Shown in pieces: positions 16,533 through 22,617 of a DNA stretch of 22,770 nt. The notes under the pieces were generated by a model. That model made no database searches and had not been told where the DNA came from. It was given only the letters and a program-made list of their open reading frames with translations. Made by a program: the position numbers and the translations under genes. Every line of letters begins with the position of its first letter. The stretch's first letter is position 1. The DNA is from a virus: positions 1-22,770 of IMG/VR virus record IMGVR_UViG_3300017744_000176. One strand, written 5' to 3'.

Positions 16533-16871
16533 CTAAACAGGTGAGCCTTCAAAATCCAACTCAAGCTGTCGTGGGTCGCGGTTCTGACCGCCAACATAGA
16601 TCAACACGTCATCTATATTGTCTTCGTTGATGACAAGACTTATGCCACCGCTACTCTTTATATCAGATAGGTTCTTTTCTTGCAAGGGCGTTGGTTTGTT
16701 TTTACCTGCTTTGCATTCTATGCCAAAGAACTTACCCTCGTAGCATCCGATGATGTCTGGAACACCACTCTTACCGTAGCCCCCAGTAACTGGATAGAAG
16801 TAGTAGGCTCCTAACACCTTTAGGTGCGCCGCTACTTTCTTCTTAACTTTTGCTTCTGGTGTCATTGCCAT
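16533..16871 (-). CDS. VRR-NUC domain nuclease
   Basis: 112 aa, the usual length for a stand-alone phage VRR-NUC (a PD-(D/E)xK fold linked to Holliday-junction or flap cleavage). Motifs: GYGKSGVPDIIG (Asp39 in GxPD), FFGIECKAG (Glu52 and Lys54) and TPLQ (Gln64). AGGAGAACGAG precedes ATG 16871. The upstream zinc-ribbon gene overlaps its first 29 nt. It commonly sits beside PolA and SNF2 helicase genes in phages, and the same company is seen here, so it likely processes replication or recombination intermediates. Confidence 0.92.
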   Translation of the reverse strand: MAMTPEAKVKKKVAAHLKVLGAYYFYPVTGGYGKSGVPDIIGCYEGKFFGIECKAGKNKPTPLQEKNLSDIKSSGGISLVINEDNIDDVLIYVGGQNRDPRQLELDFEGSPV

Positions 16872-17022
16872 CTCGTTCTCCTGTGTTTACGTCCGTAACC
16901 CTTCCGCTACATTGTGTGCACTTGCGCGTATTGGGTTCGTTTGTTTCTTCCAACGGTTGCATACACCACGGACACAACCCTTGAGACAATCTTTTTTCGA
17001 TTTCTCCTCGTTCGTCTATCAT
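16843..17022 (-). CDS. 59-aa zinc-ribbon protein
   Basis: An ATG-to-TAA frame of 60 codons with CPWC at 17-20 and CTQC at 35-38, the two knuckles of a zinc ribbon, set in QGLCPWCMQPLEETNEP and NTRKCTQCSGRVTD. This pattern is unlikely by chance and argues for a real gene, although it is short and overlaps VRR-NUC by 29 nt. The ATG lies 2 nt from a 15-bp palindrome (17025-17039) whose - strand arm GGCGGAAC may act as a weak ribosome site. A TTG at codon 12, preceded by GAGGAG, is an alternative start that keeps both knuckles. Likely nucleic-acid binding; family unknown. Confidence 0.6.
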   Translation of the reverse strand: MIDERGEIEKRLSQGLCPWCMQPLEETNEPNTRKCTQCSGRVTDVNTGERDGNDTRSKS

Positions 17023-17024
17023 GT

Positions 17025-17039
17025 GTTCCGCCGCGGAAC
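17025..17039. promoter_or_regulatory. 15-bp palindrome upstream of the zinc-ribbon gene
   Basis: GTTCCGC-C-GCGGAAC is a perfect 7+1+7 inverted repeat just upstream of ATG 17022 and just past the UUCG-loop terminator. It differs from the GTTAGTG family. It may be an operator or an RNA hairpin controlling the first gene of the replication cluster. Confidence 0.5.
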
Positions 17040-17058
17040 TGGTATCAAAATCAAAGTC

Positions 17059-17080
17059 GGGGGGTGGCGAACCACCCCCC
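17059..17080 (-). terminator. Rho-independent terminator of the MoxR operon
   Basis: A 9-bp stem GGGGGGTGG / CCACCCCCC with a TTCG tetraloop on the - strand, followed there by the moderately T-rich GACTTTGATTTTGATA. It lies 20 nt past the stop of the 88-aa gene. The tail is not a pure U run, so partial read-through into the replication genes is possible. Confidence 0.7.
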
Positions 17081-17082
17081 TT

Positions 17083-17099
17083 GTTAGTGCCGCACTAAC
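17083..17099. repeat. GTTAGTG-CCG-CACTAAC palindrome, copy 2
   Basis: Perfect copy placed 1 nt past the stop codon of the 88-aa gene and 2 nt before the terminator stem. This is a gene-end position rather than a promoter position, reminiscent of stoperator-like sites. Confidence 0.8.
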
Positions 17100-17100
17100 A

Positions 17101-17367
17101 TCACACACGGAATATCCAATAAACATTATCATCAATCCGTCTGCCCACTCCTTCGACCTCACTGGTTGGCTTGTCCAATGGGGTCATCATCAGTAGGGCA
17201 ACCTTTTCTTGCATCCACAAATCAAGGCTGTCCACTGAAGGGTACTCTCCACTGACCATGCTGTCAACTTCCATGCCAATACATGACACTTCGACAGCGT
17301 TGGTGTGTGGGTTTACGTATACGCGGTATACGTTATCATCATGTGGTAAGTCGTTATCGTACGACAT
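17101..17367 (-). CDS. Hypothetical 88-aa acidic protein
   Basis: Start at ATG 17367, with GAGGGC upstream inside the previous gene; the frames overlap by 14 nt. The product is acidic and Asp-rich at the N-terminus (MSYDNDLPHDDNVYRVYVNP), then likely strands and one helix (SLDLWMQEKVALLMM), ending in DDNVYWIFRV. No family is recognised. It is the last gene of the DUF3150-MoxR-VWA operon, and its stop is followed by a palindrome and the terminator. A longer frame to 17415 is open but lacks a ribosome site. Confidence 0.6.
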   Translation of the reverse strand: MSYDNDLPHDDNVYRVYVNPHTNAVEVSCIGMEVDSMVSGEYPSVDSLDLWMQEKVALLMMTPLDKPTSEVEGVGRRIDDNVYWIFRV

Positions 17368-18244
17368 AGAACATGCCCTCGCCCGCAGAGAAACCAACAT
17401 CATCAACGTAATCATTGGCTTGCAGGATATTGAGCACAGAAAGTTTCTGCATGATGTCTTCGGGTAACGTGTCTGCTGTGTACCGTTTTACGTCATCACT
17501 GATCTCTGCACCGTATGCACTCTCAGCTTTGTCGATGTCGATAACATCAAACACTTGTTGCTCCATACGGTCGTACACTCGGACAAACCACATAGGTACG
17601 GTGCGGTTCTTCAACCTAACCAACTCTTCTTGCTTAGCAAAGAATGTAGCTAGGTTCTCTCCAAACATAGTATCTATGAACTCGTGGTTAGTGTTCATCA
17701 GGTGACGTAACTCGTTGAGAAGAGAAGAACCCTCGTTGGTGCGTGAGGAATACAGGCTCGACTCCACGTCGATCACCTTGTTACGTATCTCACTGAACTC
17801 ATTCTTCGCCACGTCAACCACACCATCCACTGCGTTCGATGCGTCTCGCATACGTGTGCCTGCTAGCTCTTGCGGTGACATCATGCGTATAAACTTCTTA
17901 GCATTACGTACTGCTACATCAAAGTTGGTAGACATCTTCATGAAGTATTGATTGCTGTACTCAGCGTACTTACCATTCACAATCGTACGTGCTTGCACAA
18001 CATACATGGGCGTACCATCACCACCATCTCGGTAGTCACCGTATGCAACCCACCCCAACACGTATGGGCAATCGTCTCGGTATATCCAGTAGCTTGCACG
18101 ATCACGTGGGTGCATCTTCACACGTAGTTCTTTACACACGCGTTCGGCAAAGGGTGTAGTGTATTCAGCACCGTGGGTATTGTCGGTAACTGTACCGCCT
18201 GTTGTTAGTGCCTCACTAACAAGTTTGTATTCATATCTAGCCAT
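17354..18244 (-). CDS. Unknown 296-aa protein of the MoxR-VWA operon
   Basis: ATG 18244 follows AAGGAGAACGACA. The N-terminal 100 residues look like a small alpha/beta domain (YWIYRDDCPYVLGWVAYGDY, then TPMYVVQARTIVNGKY); the rest is helical, with a central segment of alternating charged residues around 135-230 and a C-terminal part ending GFSAGEGMFYVVR. No catalytic motif is recognised. Codons 9-14 contain a perfect GTTAGTG-CCT-CACTAAC palindrome, so the site lies inside the coding sequence. Its place after MoxR and VWA suggests a client, adaptor or substrate of that system, which is inference. Confidence 0.75.
   Translation of the reverse strand: MARYEYKLVSEALTTGGTVTDNTHGAEYTTPFAERVCKELRVKMHPRDRASYWIYRDDCPYVLGWVAYGDYRDGGDGTPMYVVQARTIVNGKYAEYSNQYFMKMSTNFDVAVRNAKKFIRMMSPQELAGTRMRDASNAVDGVVDVAKNEFSEIRNKVIDVESSLYSSRTNEGSSLLNELRHLMNTNHEFIDTMFGENLATFFAKQEELVRLKNRTVPMWFVRVYDRMEQQVFDVIDIDKAESAYGAEISDDVKRYTADTLPEDIMQKLSVLNILQANDYVDDVGFSAGEGMFYVVR
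18204..18220. repeat. GTTAGTG-CCT-CACTAAC palindrome, copy 3
   Basis: Perfect copy inside the 5' coding part of the 296-aa gene, 24 nt from its ATG. The encoded residues VSEALT sit at the same place as the similar palindrome-encoded residues near the DUF3150 start. Confidence 0.8.
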
Positions 18245-18261
18245 TGTCGTTCTCCTTAAAC

Positions 18262-18450
18262 TTAGCCGTTTCTGATTTTGTTGAACGCATCATGTACTGA
18301 TTGCGCTAATCGTTTCATTGCCATACGTGCCTCGAATGTTTCTTCTGTCTCGGCACGTTGTTCAATCTCGCGTACGCGGAAGGCTACGGTCTCATCCATA
18401 ATCTTCAACGCTTCTTCATACTCCATTGGACGGTTACTTAGGTCGGTCAT
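18262..18450 (-). CDS. Hypothetical 62-aa helical protein
   Basis: GGGAGATGTGAT precedes ATG 18450, which is 1 nt past the VWA gene's stop (TGATATG). The product is a single charged amphipathic helix-rich chain (ALKIMDETVAFRVREIEQRA, then EETFEARMAMKRLAQSVHD) and could be a coiled-coil or helical-hairpin partner. No family is recognised. The tight spacing within the operon supports a real gene that works with MoxR-VWA. Confidence 0.7.
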   Translation of the reverse strand: MTDLSNRPMEYEEALKIMDETVAFRVREIEQRAETEETFEARMAMKRLAQSVHDAFNKIRNG

Positions 18451-18451
18451 A

Positions 18452-19762
18452 TCACATCTCCCTTGATGTTATGTTTACGTGCTTACCTGTATCAGGCTTT
18501 GCACTTTTGTTATCTAAGATGCACCATAGCACAGGGCAAGACCATTGACCCCATGATCCACCAAGGTACCCATCGGTGAGAACAATGGCGGCTTGTGGCT
18601 TGACACCATGCTCGGTGAGGTAGTCGGTAACGCACTCAACATTAGTGCCACCACCACCCTTGGGCTTGGTAGTCTTGACGAGTTCGTCTAGCTGGTGCAT
18701 GTCGTACTTCTCGTCCTGACACACACGTGTGTCCCAGTAGAGTAAGCGGATATGATCAGGGTGCACCGTGTCGCAGATAGCCTGTATCTCTGACATGAAA
18801 GCTGTAAGTTCTAACTGACCAATGGAGCCTGACGTGTCAACGGCAATGACCAGTTCACCCACCTGCTCGCTGATACCGCTAGGCATGTAGTAACCTGATG
18901 ACACGTAACGTCTGTTCGGTCGTTGCCATGTCGAGTAGTCACTACCTGCACACGTGGTCTGAATAAACTCACGCAACACCTCGCGCCAATCTATCTGCGG
19001 TGTAAGTAAATCCTCAAGATCACGATCACCACCTGACCCCAACTTACCTGCGATCAACGCACCTTGACGTATCGCCTCGTCAACATCACGTGCCAGTTCG
19101 CGCTTCTCATCTGGTGTAAGGTCGGCGGCACCATCCCAGTCATGGCTGTCGAAACCTTGTGGTGGGCCGTTATCACCTGACCCATCACCGTCACCGGCAT
19201 CACCTACAGCAGTGTTTTGTGTACCTGTTGTACCATCTTCACCACCATCGTCACCTACAGCAGTGTTTTGTGTACCAGTAGTGTCACCTGACCCCTGTTG
19301 GCTATCTTGTGGTGAGCCGTTATCACGTAGGTCATTGAATACTGCGGCGCTGTCCCAGTCACGGTACTTCACATCGAGACACCCACCTTGCGGCATGACT
19401 GCCCAACCATCTCGGTTGTCATCGGAAATCTTGACGTTGATCACATAGTCACACGCTTGGTTGGCAAGCTGAGCATCTTGGTCGTGCAGATGTCGCCATG
19501 TGGTGAGATGTTTATACAGCTTGTGGTACACCTCGTGCAGTACAAGGAACCGTAGTTCTGCATCGTTGAGCGAGTCAATGAAGTCTCGACCATACATCTC
19601 GTCACGTCCGTTGGTACATGCCGTTGGTATGTTGTCCACCACCGAACGATCACCGATCATGAGGACACCTGCGAGGGCAACGTATTTGGGGTTGCCCATG
19701 ATGTCAACGACAGCTTTGGACAGTCGTTGCTCTGGGGTAAGTTGTTTACCTATTGCTAACAT
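18452..19762 (-). CDS. DUF2201-type metallopeptidase-like / VWA protein
   Basis: 436 aa. The N-terminal domain has LHEVYHKLYKH (H76, E77, H80; also H85) and NQACDYVIN (Asp105), matching the DUF2201_N putative metallopeptidase pattern. A low-complexity Gly/Asp/Thr linker (about 150-205) follows. The C-terminal VWA-like domain has MIDAS residues DTSGS (D309, S311, S313), Thr373 in GGGGTN and Asp397 in LTDG. In MoxR-VWA systems the VWA protein is the adaptor that presents substrate to the AAA+ ring and is bound through its MIDAS metal site. AAGGAG lies before ATG 19762 and includes the MoxR gene's TAA, so the pair is co-translated. Peptidase activity is unproven. Confidence 0.88.
   Translation of the reverse strand: MLAIGKQLTPEQRLSKAVVDIMGNPKYVALAGVLMIGDRSVVDNIPTACTNGRDEMYGRDFIDSLNDAELRFLVLHEVYHKLYKHLTTWRHLHDQDAQLANQACDYVINVKISDDNRDGWAVMPQGGCLDVKYRDWDSAAVFNDLRDNGSPQDSQQGSGDTTGTQNTAVGDDGGEDGTTGTQNTAVGDAGDGDGSGDNGPPQGFDSHDWDGAADLTPDEKRELARDVDEAIRQGALIAGKLGSGGDRDLEDLLTPQIDWREVLREFIQTTCAGSDYSTWQRPNRRYVSSGYYMPSGISEQVGELVIAVDTSGSIGQLELTAFMSEIQAICDTVHPDHIRLLYWDTRVCQDEKYDMHQLDELVKTTKPKGGGGTNVECVTDYLTEHGVKPQAAIVLTDGYLGGSWGQWSCPVLWCILDNKSAKPDTGKHVNITSREM
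19200..19276. repeat. 51-bp-period in-frame tandem repeat in the VWA linker
   Basis: An identical 26-nt block occurs at 19200-19225 and 19251-19276, with a period of 51 nt (17 codons), giving two GTQNTAVGD peptides in the Gly/Asp-rich linker. Repeat number could change by slippage without breaking the frame. Confidence 0.8.
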
Positions 19763-19772
19763 AGTCTTCTCC

Positions 19773-20864
19773 TTACTTCTTGTCGGCGGCGAACATGTAG
19801 TTGTTGTCCATTGCCCATTGAGTAAACTTCTTGTTGGTCATCACGATCTTGCGGTGCGCATACTTCTCGGCACTACAACCATTGGCGAACATACCTTGCG
19901 CTTCCTTGTCGAGGCGCACCATGTAGTCCATCCATGAATCAACCCAGTCAGCTCCGAGAGTAGACAGGCTACGGTAAACAACCATACACACGGCGGCGGC
20001 ACTGTCTGGTACCTTGGCTGTCTTGGGTTCGTCCTTGATAGATTGCAGTGACGGTAGTTGGTCGGACAGTTTGACAAAGGCCATCAAGTCCATCGCGCCA
20101 CGTTCACCAATGGTACCCATGAGTAAACCTGTTAACGTCTGATCATCGAAGTGCTCCCGTGTTTTCAACCAGTCGGACGCGGCCTCAAGTGAGCGCGGTG
20201 TAACAAACGCGGTACGTTGTTGCTTGGGGTGGTAGATGTAGGGATTGTCATCGGGGTCTTTGACATCCTCGAAACCATAGAACAAATGGGGGTTGTCCTT
20301 ACACCAACCAAGTAGTGTGTGGTCAACACCGTTGTTGATACCCCACTCGATCCACTCCATGTTGTCGGGTTTACGTGCGGTGATCACTGTGATCCGGTTC
20401 CTCGCATGTGGTGGTAGTAGATCACCAACACCCTCGGCACCAAGGTTAGTCGTCGCAAACACCAAGCTATCAGGGTGCAGTTCGTACCCACCTATCTTGC
20501 GCTCCAACATGACACGTAACAGTGCGTTCTTCACCGCAGGGTTAGCCTTGCCATACTCGTCGATCATGAGAATGATAGGGGTCTTGTGGTGTGCGCCCAG
20601 TTCCTCGTTGGTCGCGTACGAAACGTAATCGGCGTTATCAAGTTGGTTCATCTTGGGTATGGTGATGTCGCCTAAGTCCTTGGTGGTACAGTCGAAGTAG
20701 CACGGTGTGTGCTTGGGTAGGTCACGTGATAACGTGGTAAGTAGTGATGACTTACCTGTACCCATGTGCCCTTGGACAAGGATGGTGCGCTTGTCACCAC
20801 CGTTGAGTATTGCTGTTGCGATCTGGTCTAAGCCAAGTGCGTACATTTGAATTGCTGAGTTCAT
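19773..20864 (-). CDS. MoxR-type AAA+ ATPase
   Basis: 363 aa. Walker A GHMGTGKS (32-39), Walker B ILMIDE (98-103), sensor-1 Asn140 in VFATTNLGAEG, and an Arg-finger region PPHARNRI (151-158): the MoxR/CobS-like group of AAA+ proteins, hexameric chaperone-like remodelling motors that pair with VWA proteins. The partner is the next gene, 10 nt away. CobS-like genes are common in marine phages, and N4-like phages are recalled to carry an AAA+/VWA pair; the phage role is unknown (virion assembly, metal insertion or host takeover are options). GGAGAAATATT precedes ATG 20864, and a GTTAGTG palindrome lies 19 nt upstream. Confidence 0.9.
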   Translation of the reverse strand: MNSAIQMYALGLDQIATAILNGGDKRTILVQGHMGTGKSSLLTTLSRDLPKHTPCYFDCTTKDLGDITIPKMNQLDNADYVSYATNEELGAHHKTPIILMIDEYGKANPAVKNALLRVMLERKIGGYELHPDSLVFATTNLGAEGVGDLLPPHARNRITVITARKPDNMEWIEWGINNGVDHTLLGWCKDNPHLFYGFEDVKDPDDNPYIYHPKQQRTAFVTPRSLEAASDWLKTREHFDDQTLTGLLMGTIGERGAMDLMAFVKLSDQLPSLQSIKDEPKTAKVPDSAAAVCMVVYRSLSTLGADWVDSWMDYMVRLDKEAQGMFANGCSAEKYAHRKIVMTNKKFTQWAMDNNYMFAADKK

Positions 20865-20883
20865 AATATTTCTCCGTTGATTT

Positions 20884-20900
20884 GTTAGTGCGGCACTAAC
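20884..20900. repeat. GTTAGTG-CGG-CACTAAC palindrome, copy 4
   Basis: Perfect copy between the DUF3150 stop (20904) and the MoxR start. Together with the preceding TTGATTT it is identical over 24 nt to copy 5, so the flank is conserved too. Confidence 0.8.
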
Positions 20901-20903
20901 TGA

Positions 20904-21821
20904 TTAAAGGTCAATTGATGGAAGTGCTTTGATGACATCATCGACAGCACGTTTAGTTTCTGCGCGAAGGTAGCCATCCTCGCGTAGTGCGTCTGGTGTA
21001 ATACCACGTAGGGCATCGTCCAGTTTCATGCGCATCGCTGACATCTGACTGTCACCTGTTACGTTGCACACATCCAGTAGTTCGACGAGATCGACCACGT
21101 TGGATACTAGCGTGTCACGAAACACTTTCTTCTGTTCGTGATCGGCATAGTCGAGACGCTCTGACATCTTGGTCAATGCTTTGAACGCTCGTTGCCATAC
21201 GTCATTCATGGCGTTGGTCAGTTGCTCGGAGTAGTAGGTCTGGTAGTGCTCACGTACTAACTCGTTACCCTCGTTGCCAATGTCCACCCTGAAATCACCT
21301 GCATCTGGCAGTGGTATATATGAGAAGCGAAAGTTGAACTTGTTGGCTATGTGCTCCGCCGATGGATAGTCATCGTGTGAAAACAAGTTGCCAAGCCGTG
21401 CCTGTGACTGACTGATCGCCCAGTCGTACGTGTCGATAAACTTCTGAACCATTCGGCTGTACTCGTTCTGAACCTCGGTCATAGCTTGGTGGTATTTGAA
21501 ATACTGAGCAGTCGGTAGTAATCGAAGGCCAGTATCAGACCACGGCATTGTCATGCTGTAATGTAGGTTACGAACATTAGCGGTAAACTTCTGTACCGCC
21601 GTGAGTTCATCGCAGTTGCCCAGTAACTTCTTGTGGACGTTTGCGATACCTGCATCGGCATGGTTGGTTGTGGTGACATCTTTTGATGCACGCTTGTCTA
21701 GCTTGCGCCCAGTCCATGTACTGATGCTTAACTCTACCAACATAGATGAAGAGCCAATGGATGGTGCTGTTACCGCAGGTTGATTTGTTAGTGCGGCACT
21801 AACATTGCTTTCGTGTGACAT
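20904..21821 (-). CDS. DUF3150 family protein, first gene of the MoxR-VWA operon
   Basis: 305 aa. After a variable N-terminus (about 25 residues), the pattern SMLVELSISTWTGRKLD, KKLLGNCDEL, LRLLPTAQYFKYHQAMTEVQ, a helical region with YDWAISQSQARLG, and SYIPLPDAGDFRVDIGNE matches my memory of DUF3150, a helical family found beside MoxR ATPases and VWA proteins. Its role is unknown. The gene order DUF3150, MoxR, VWA strongly supports the assignment. AGGAGAACGAC precedes ATG 21821. Codons 7-12 contain palindrome copy 5. A near-consensus promoter lies about 100 nt upstream. Confidence 0.8.
   Translation of the reverse strand: MSHESNVSAALTNQPAVTAPSIGSSSMLVELSISTWTGRKLDKRASKDVTTTNHADAGIANVHKKLLGNCDELTAVQKFTANVRNLHYSMTMPWSDTGLRLLPTAQYFKYHQAMTEVQNEYSRMVQKFIDTYDWAISQSQARLGNLFSHDDYPSAEHIANKFNFRFSYIPLPDAGDFRVDIGNEGNELVREHYQTYYSEQLTNAMNDVWQRAFKALTKMSERLDYADHEQKKVFRDTLVSNVVDLVELLDVCNVTGDSQMSAMRMKLDDALRGITPDALREDGYLRAETKRAVDDVIKALPSIDL
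21787..21803. repeat. GTTAGTG-CGG-CACTAAC palindrome, copy 5
   Basis: Perfect copy within the coding start of DUF3150, 18 nt inside the ATG, shared with copy 4 over 24 nt including the TTGATTT flank. Confidence 0.8.
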
Positions 21822-21853
21822 GTCGTTCTCCTGTGTGACATTTAGTTTGTGTT

Positions 21854-21913
21854 GTTGGTGAGGGGTTACCTGTCATAGGACAAGAGGGGGAACCGTTGAA
21901 ACCCCCCACCAAC
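21854..21913 (-). promoter_or_regulatory. Structured 5' leader with competing hairpins
   Basis: Transcribed from the promoter at 21920-21948, the RNA would begin near 21913 with GUUGGUGGGGGG. That 5' end can pair with CCCCUCACCAAC (21854-21865, 11 of 12 pairs) or, over its G run, with CCCCC at 21886-21890. The two folds exclude each other. The leader ends about 32 nt before ATG 21821. This may be a stability, attenuation or ligand-sensing element; no known riboswitch class is recognised. Confidence 0.5.
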
Positions 21914-21919
21914 ATAACC

Positions 21920-21948
21920 ATTATGCCACAAATAGCGAGACATGTCAA
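21920..21948 (-). promoter_or_regulatory. Sigma70-type promoter for the MoxR-VWA operon
   Basis: On the - strand: TTGACA, a 17-nt spacer, then CATAAT (5 of 6 to TATAAT). The expected start site is near 21913, about 90 nt upstream of ATG 21821. This is the best host-type promoter I see in the window, so this operon is likely transcribed early by host RNA polymerase. Confidence 0.75.
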
Positions 21949-22004
21949 ATGATGTCAGGACGTGTGTAGAAGTGTAGTGTTCTGTTGTTTCGTGTAAAGT
22001 TCTT

Positions 22005-22336
22005 ATATTGTTCGGAAGCAAGTCATTGATTTATATACAATGTTCTAATGTTCGCTAATTTGGGAAGTGAGAACTCGCTCGGAGGGGGGCCGACGAGGGC
22101 GTACAGAAACGTACATTGTTAGTGCCACACTAACTTTACCTATTGTATATAACTTTCTTTAAAACGAACAATATATATAAATAATAAGAAAACTAAACAA
22201 ACTAAAAAAGCTGATAGGCAGGTTATGCTAGCGCATGGCGGTAATTGCCACTGGTTGGCACCAAACGCAAATGTACGATTGATAACTAGATAAAACGAAC
22301 ATTAGCCGAACATTACGAACATTAGCGCGAACAAAG
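22005..22336. other. Candidate replication origin with iterons and AT-rich block
   Basis: No credible gene lies between 21822 and 22588. CGAACATTA-type 9-10-mers occur at 22045-22054 (- strand), 22296-22305, 22307-22315 and 22316-22325, with the variants CGAACAATAT at 22005-22014 (- strand) and 22165-22174 and CGAACAAAG at 22328-22336. Between them 22141-22210 is strongly AT-rich (TATATATAAATAATAAG and A runs), suitable for unwinding. Small inverted repeats (TGCCA-N5-TGGCA) lie near 22248. This matches the layout of iteron-type origins, but no initiator protein other than the HTH candidates and PrimPol is evident. Confidence 0.5.
22118..22134. repeat. GTTAGTG-CCA-CACTAAC palindrome, copy 6
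   Basis: Perfect copy beside the AT-rich block, upstream of the operon promoter and therefore not in its transcript. This points to a DNA-level rather than RNA-level role for the family. Confidence 0.8.
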
Positions 22337-22368
22337 GCTCAGCGCGACACAAGTAACTGGTATCGTGT

Positions 22369-22385
22369 GTTAGTGTGACACTAAC
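22369..22385. repeat. GTTAGTG-TGA-CACTAAC palindrome, copy 7
   Basis: Perfect copy in the first spacer of the 101-bp repeat array, 4 nt past the first 30-bp unit. Confidence 0.8.
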
Positions 22386-22469
22386 AAAGCCAGCCCGCTG
22401 CGCTATACGCGATCATGTGATGACGTGCACACGTGAGGCTCAGCGCGACACTAGGAACTGGTATCTTGT

Positions 22470-22487
22470 GTTAGGGTCATCACTAAC
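22470..22487. repeat. Degenerate GTTAG..CACTAAC palindrome, copy 8
   Basis: GTTAGGGTCATCACTAAC at the equivalent place in the second spacer keeps the right arm exactly and most of the left arm, with one extra central base. The third position holds a different palindrome, CGTGTTAACACG (22518-22529). Confidence 0.6.
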
Positions 22488-22567
22488 AGTGTGCAGCCCG
22501 GTAGTCATAGTGTGTTACGTGTTAACACGCACACACGAGGCTCAGCGCGACATGAGGAACTGGTATC

Positions 22568-22586
22568 GCCTGCGCAAAACGCAGGC
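22568..22586. other. Hairpin beside the terminator
   Basis: GCCTGCG and CGCAGGC form a perfect 7-bp stem with a CAAAA loop, directly after the third direct repeat and 2 nt from the terminator's A/T run. It may reinforce termination or mark the edge of the repeat array. Confidence 0.5.
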
Positions 22587-22588
22587 AC

Positions 22589-22613
22589 AAAAAAACCCCG
22601 CCGAAGCGGGGTT
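22589..22613 (-). terminator. Strong rho-independent terminator
   Basis: On the - strand: AACCCCGC-TTCG-GCGGGGTT stem followed by seven T residues. It sits 5 nt after the stop of the partial membrane gene and isolates it from the origin-like region. Confidence 0.92.
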
Positions 22614-22617
22614 GATC

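Larger units (their letters stand above)
22335..22567. repeat. Three 30-bp direct repeats spaced 101-102 bp
   Basis: AGGCTCAGCGCGACA-type units at 22335-22364, 22436-22465 and 22538-22567, each ending AACTGGTATC, differ at only 2 positions between neighbours. The intervening ~70 bp are also related: each of the first two contains a GTTAGTG palindrome or its decayed form and then GCAGCCCG-like sequence. The array looks like a 101-bp tandem repeat whose third copy is cut short at the terminator. Confidence 0.85.

Noticed and set aside
22335-22567. CRISPR array
   Set aside because: Three 30-bp units are separated by ~71-bp spacers that are related to each other, unlike CRISPR spacers, and no cas gene other than a Cas4-like fold is present.
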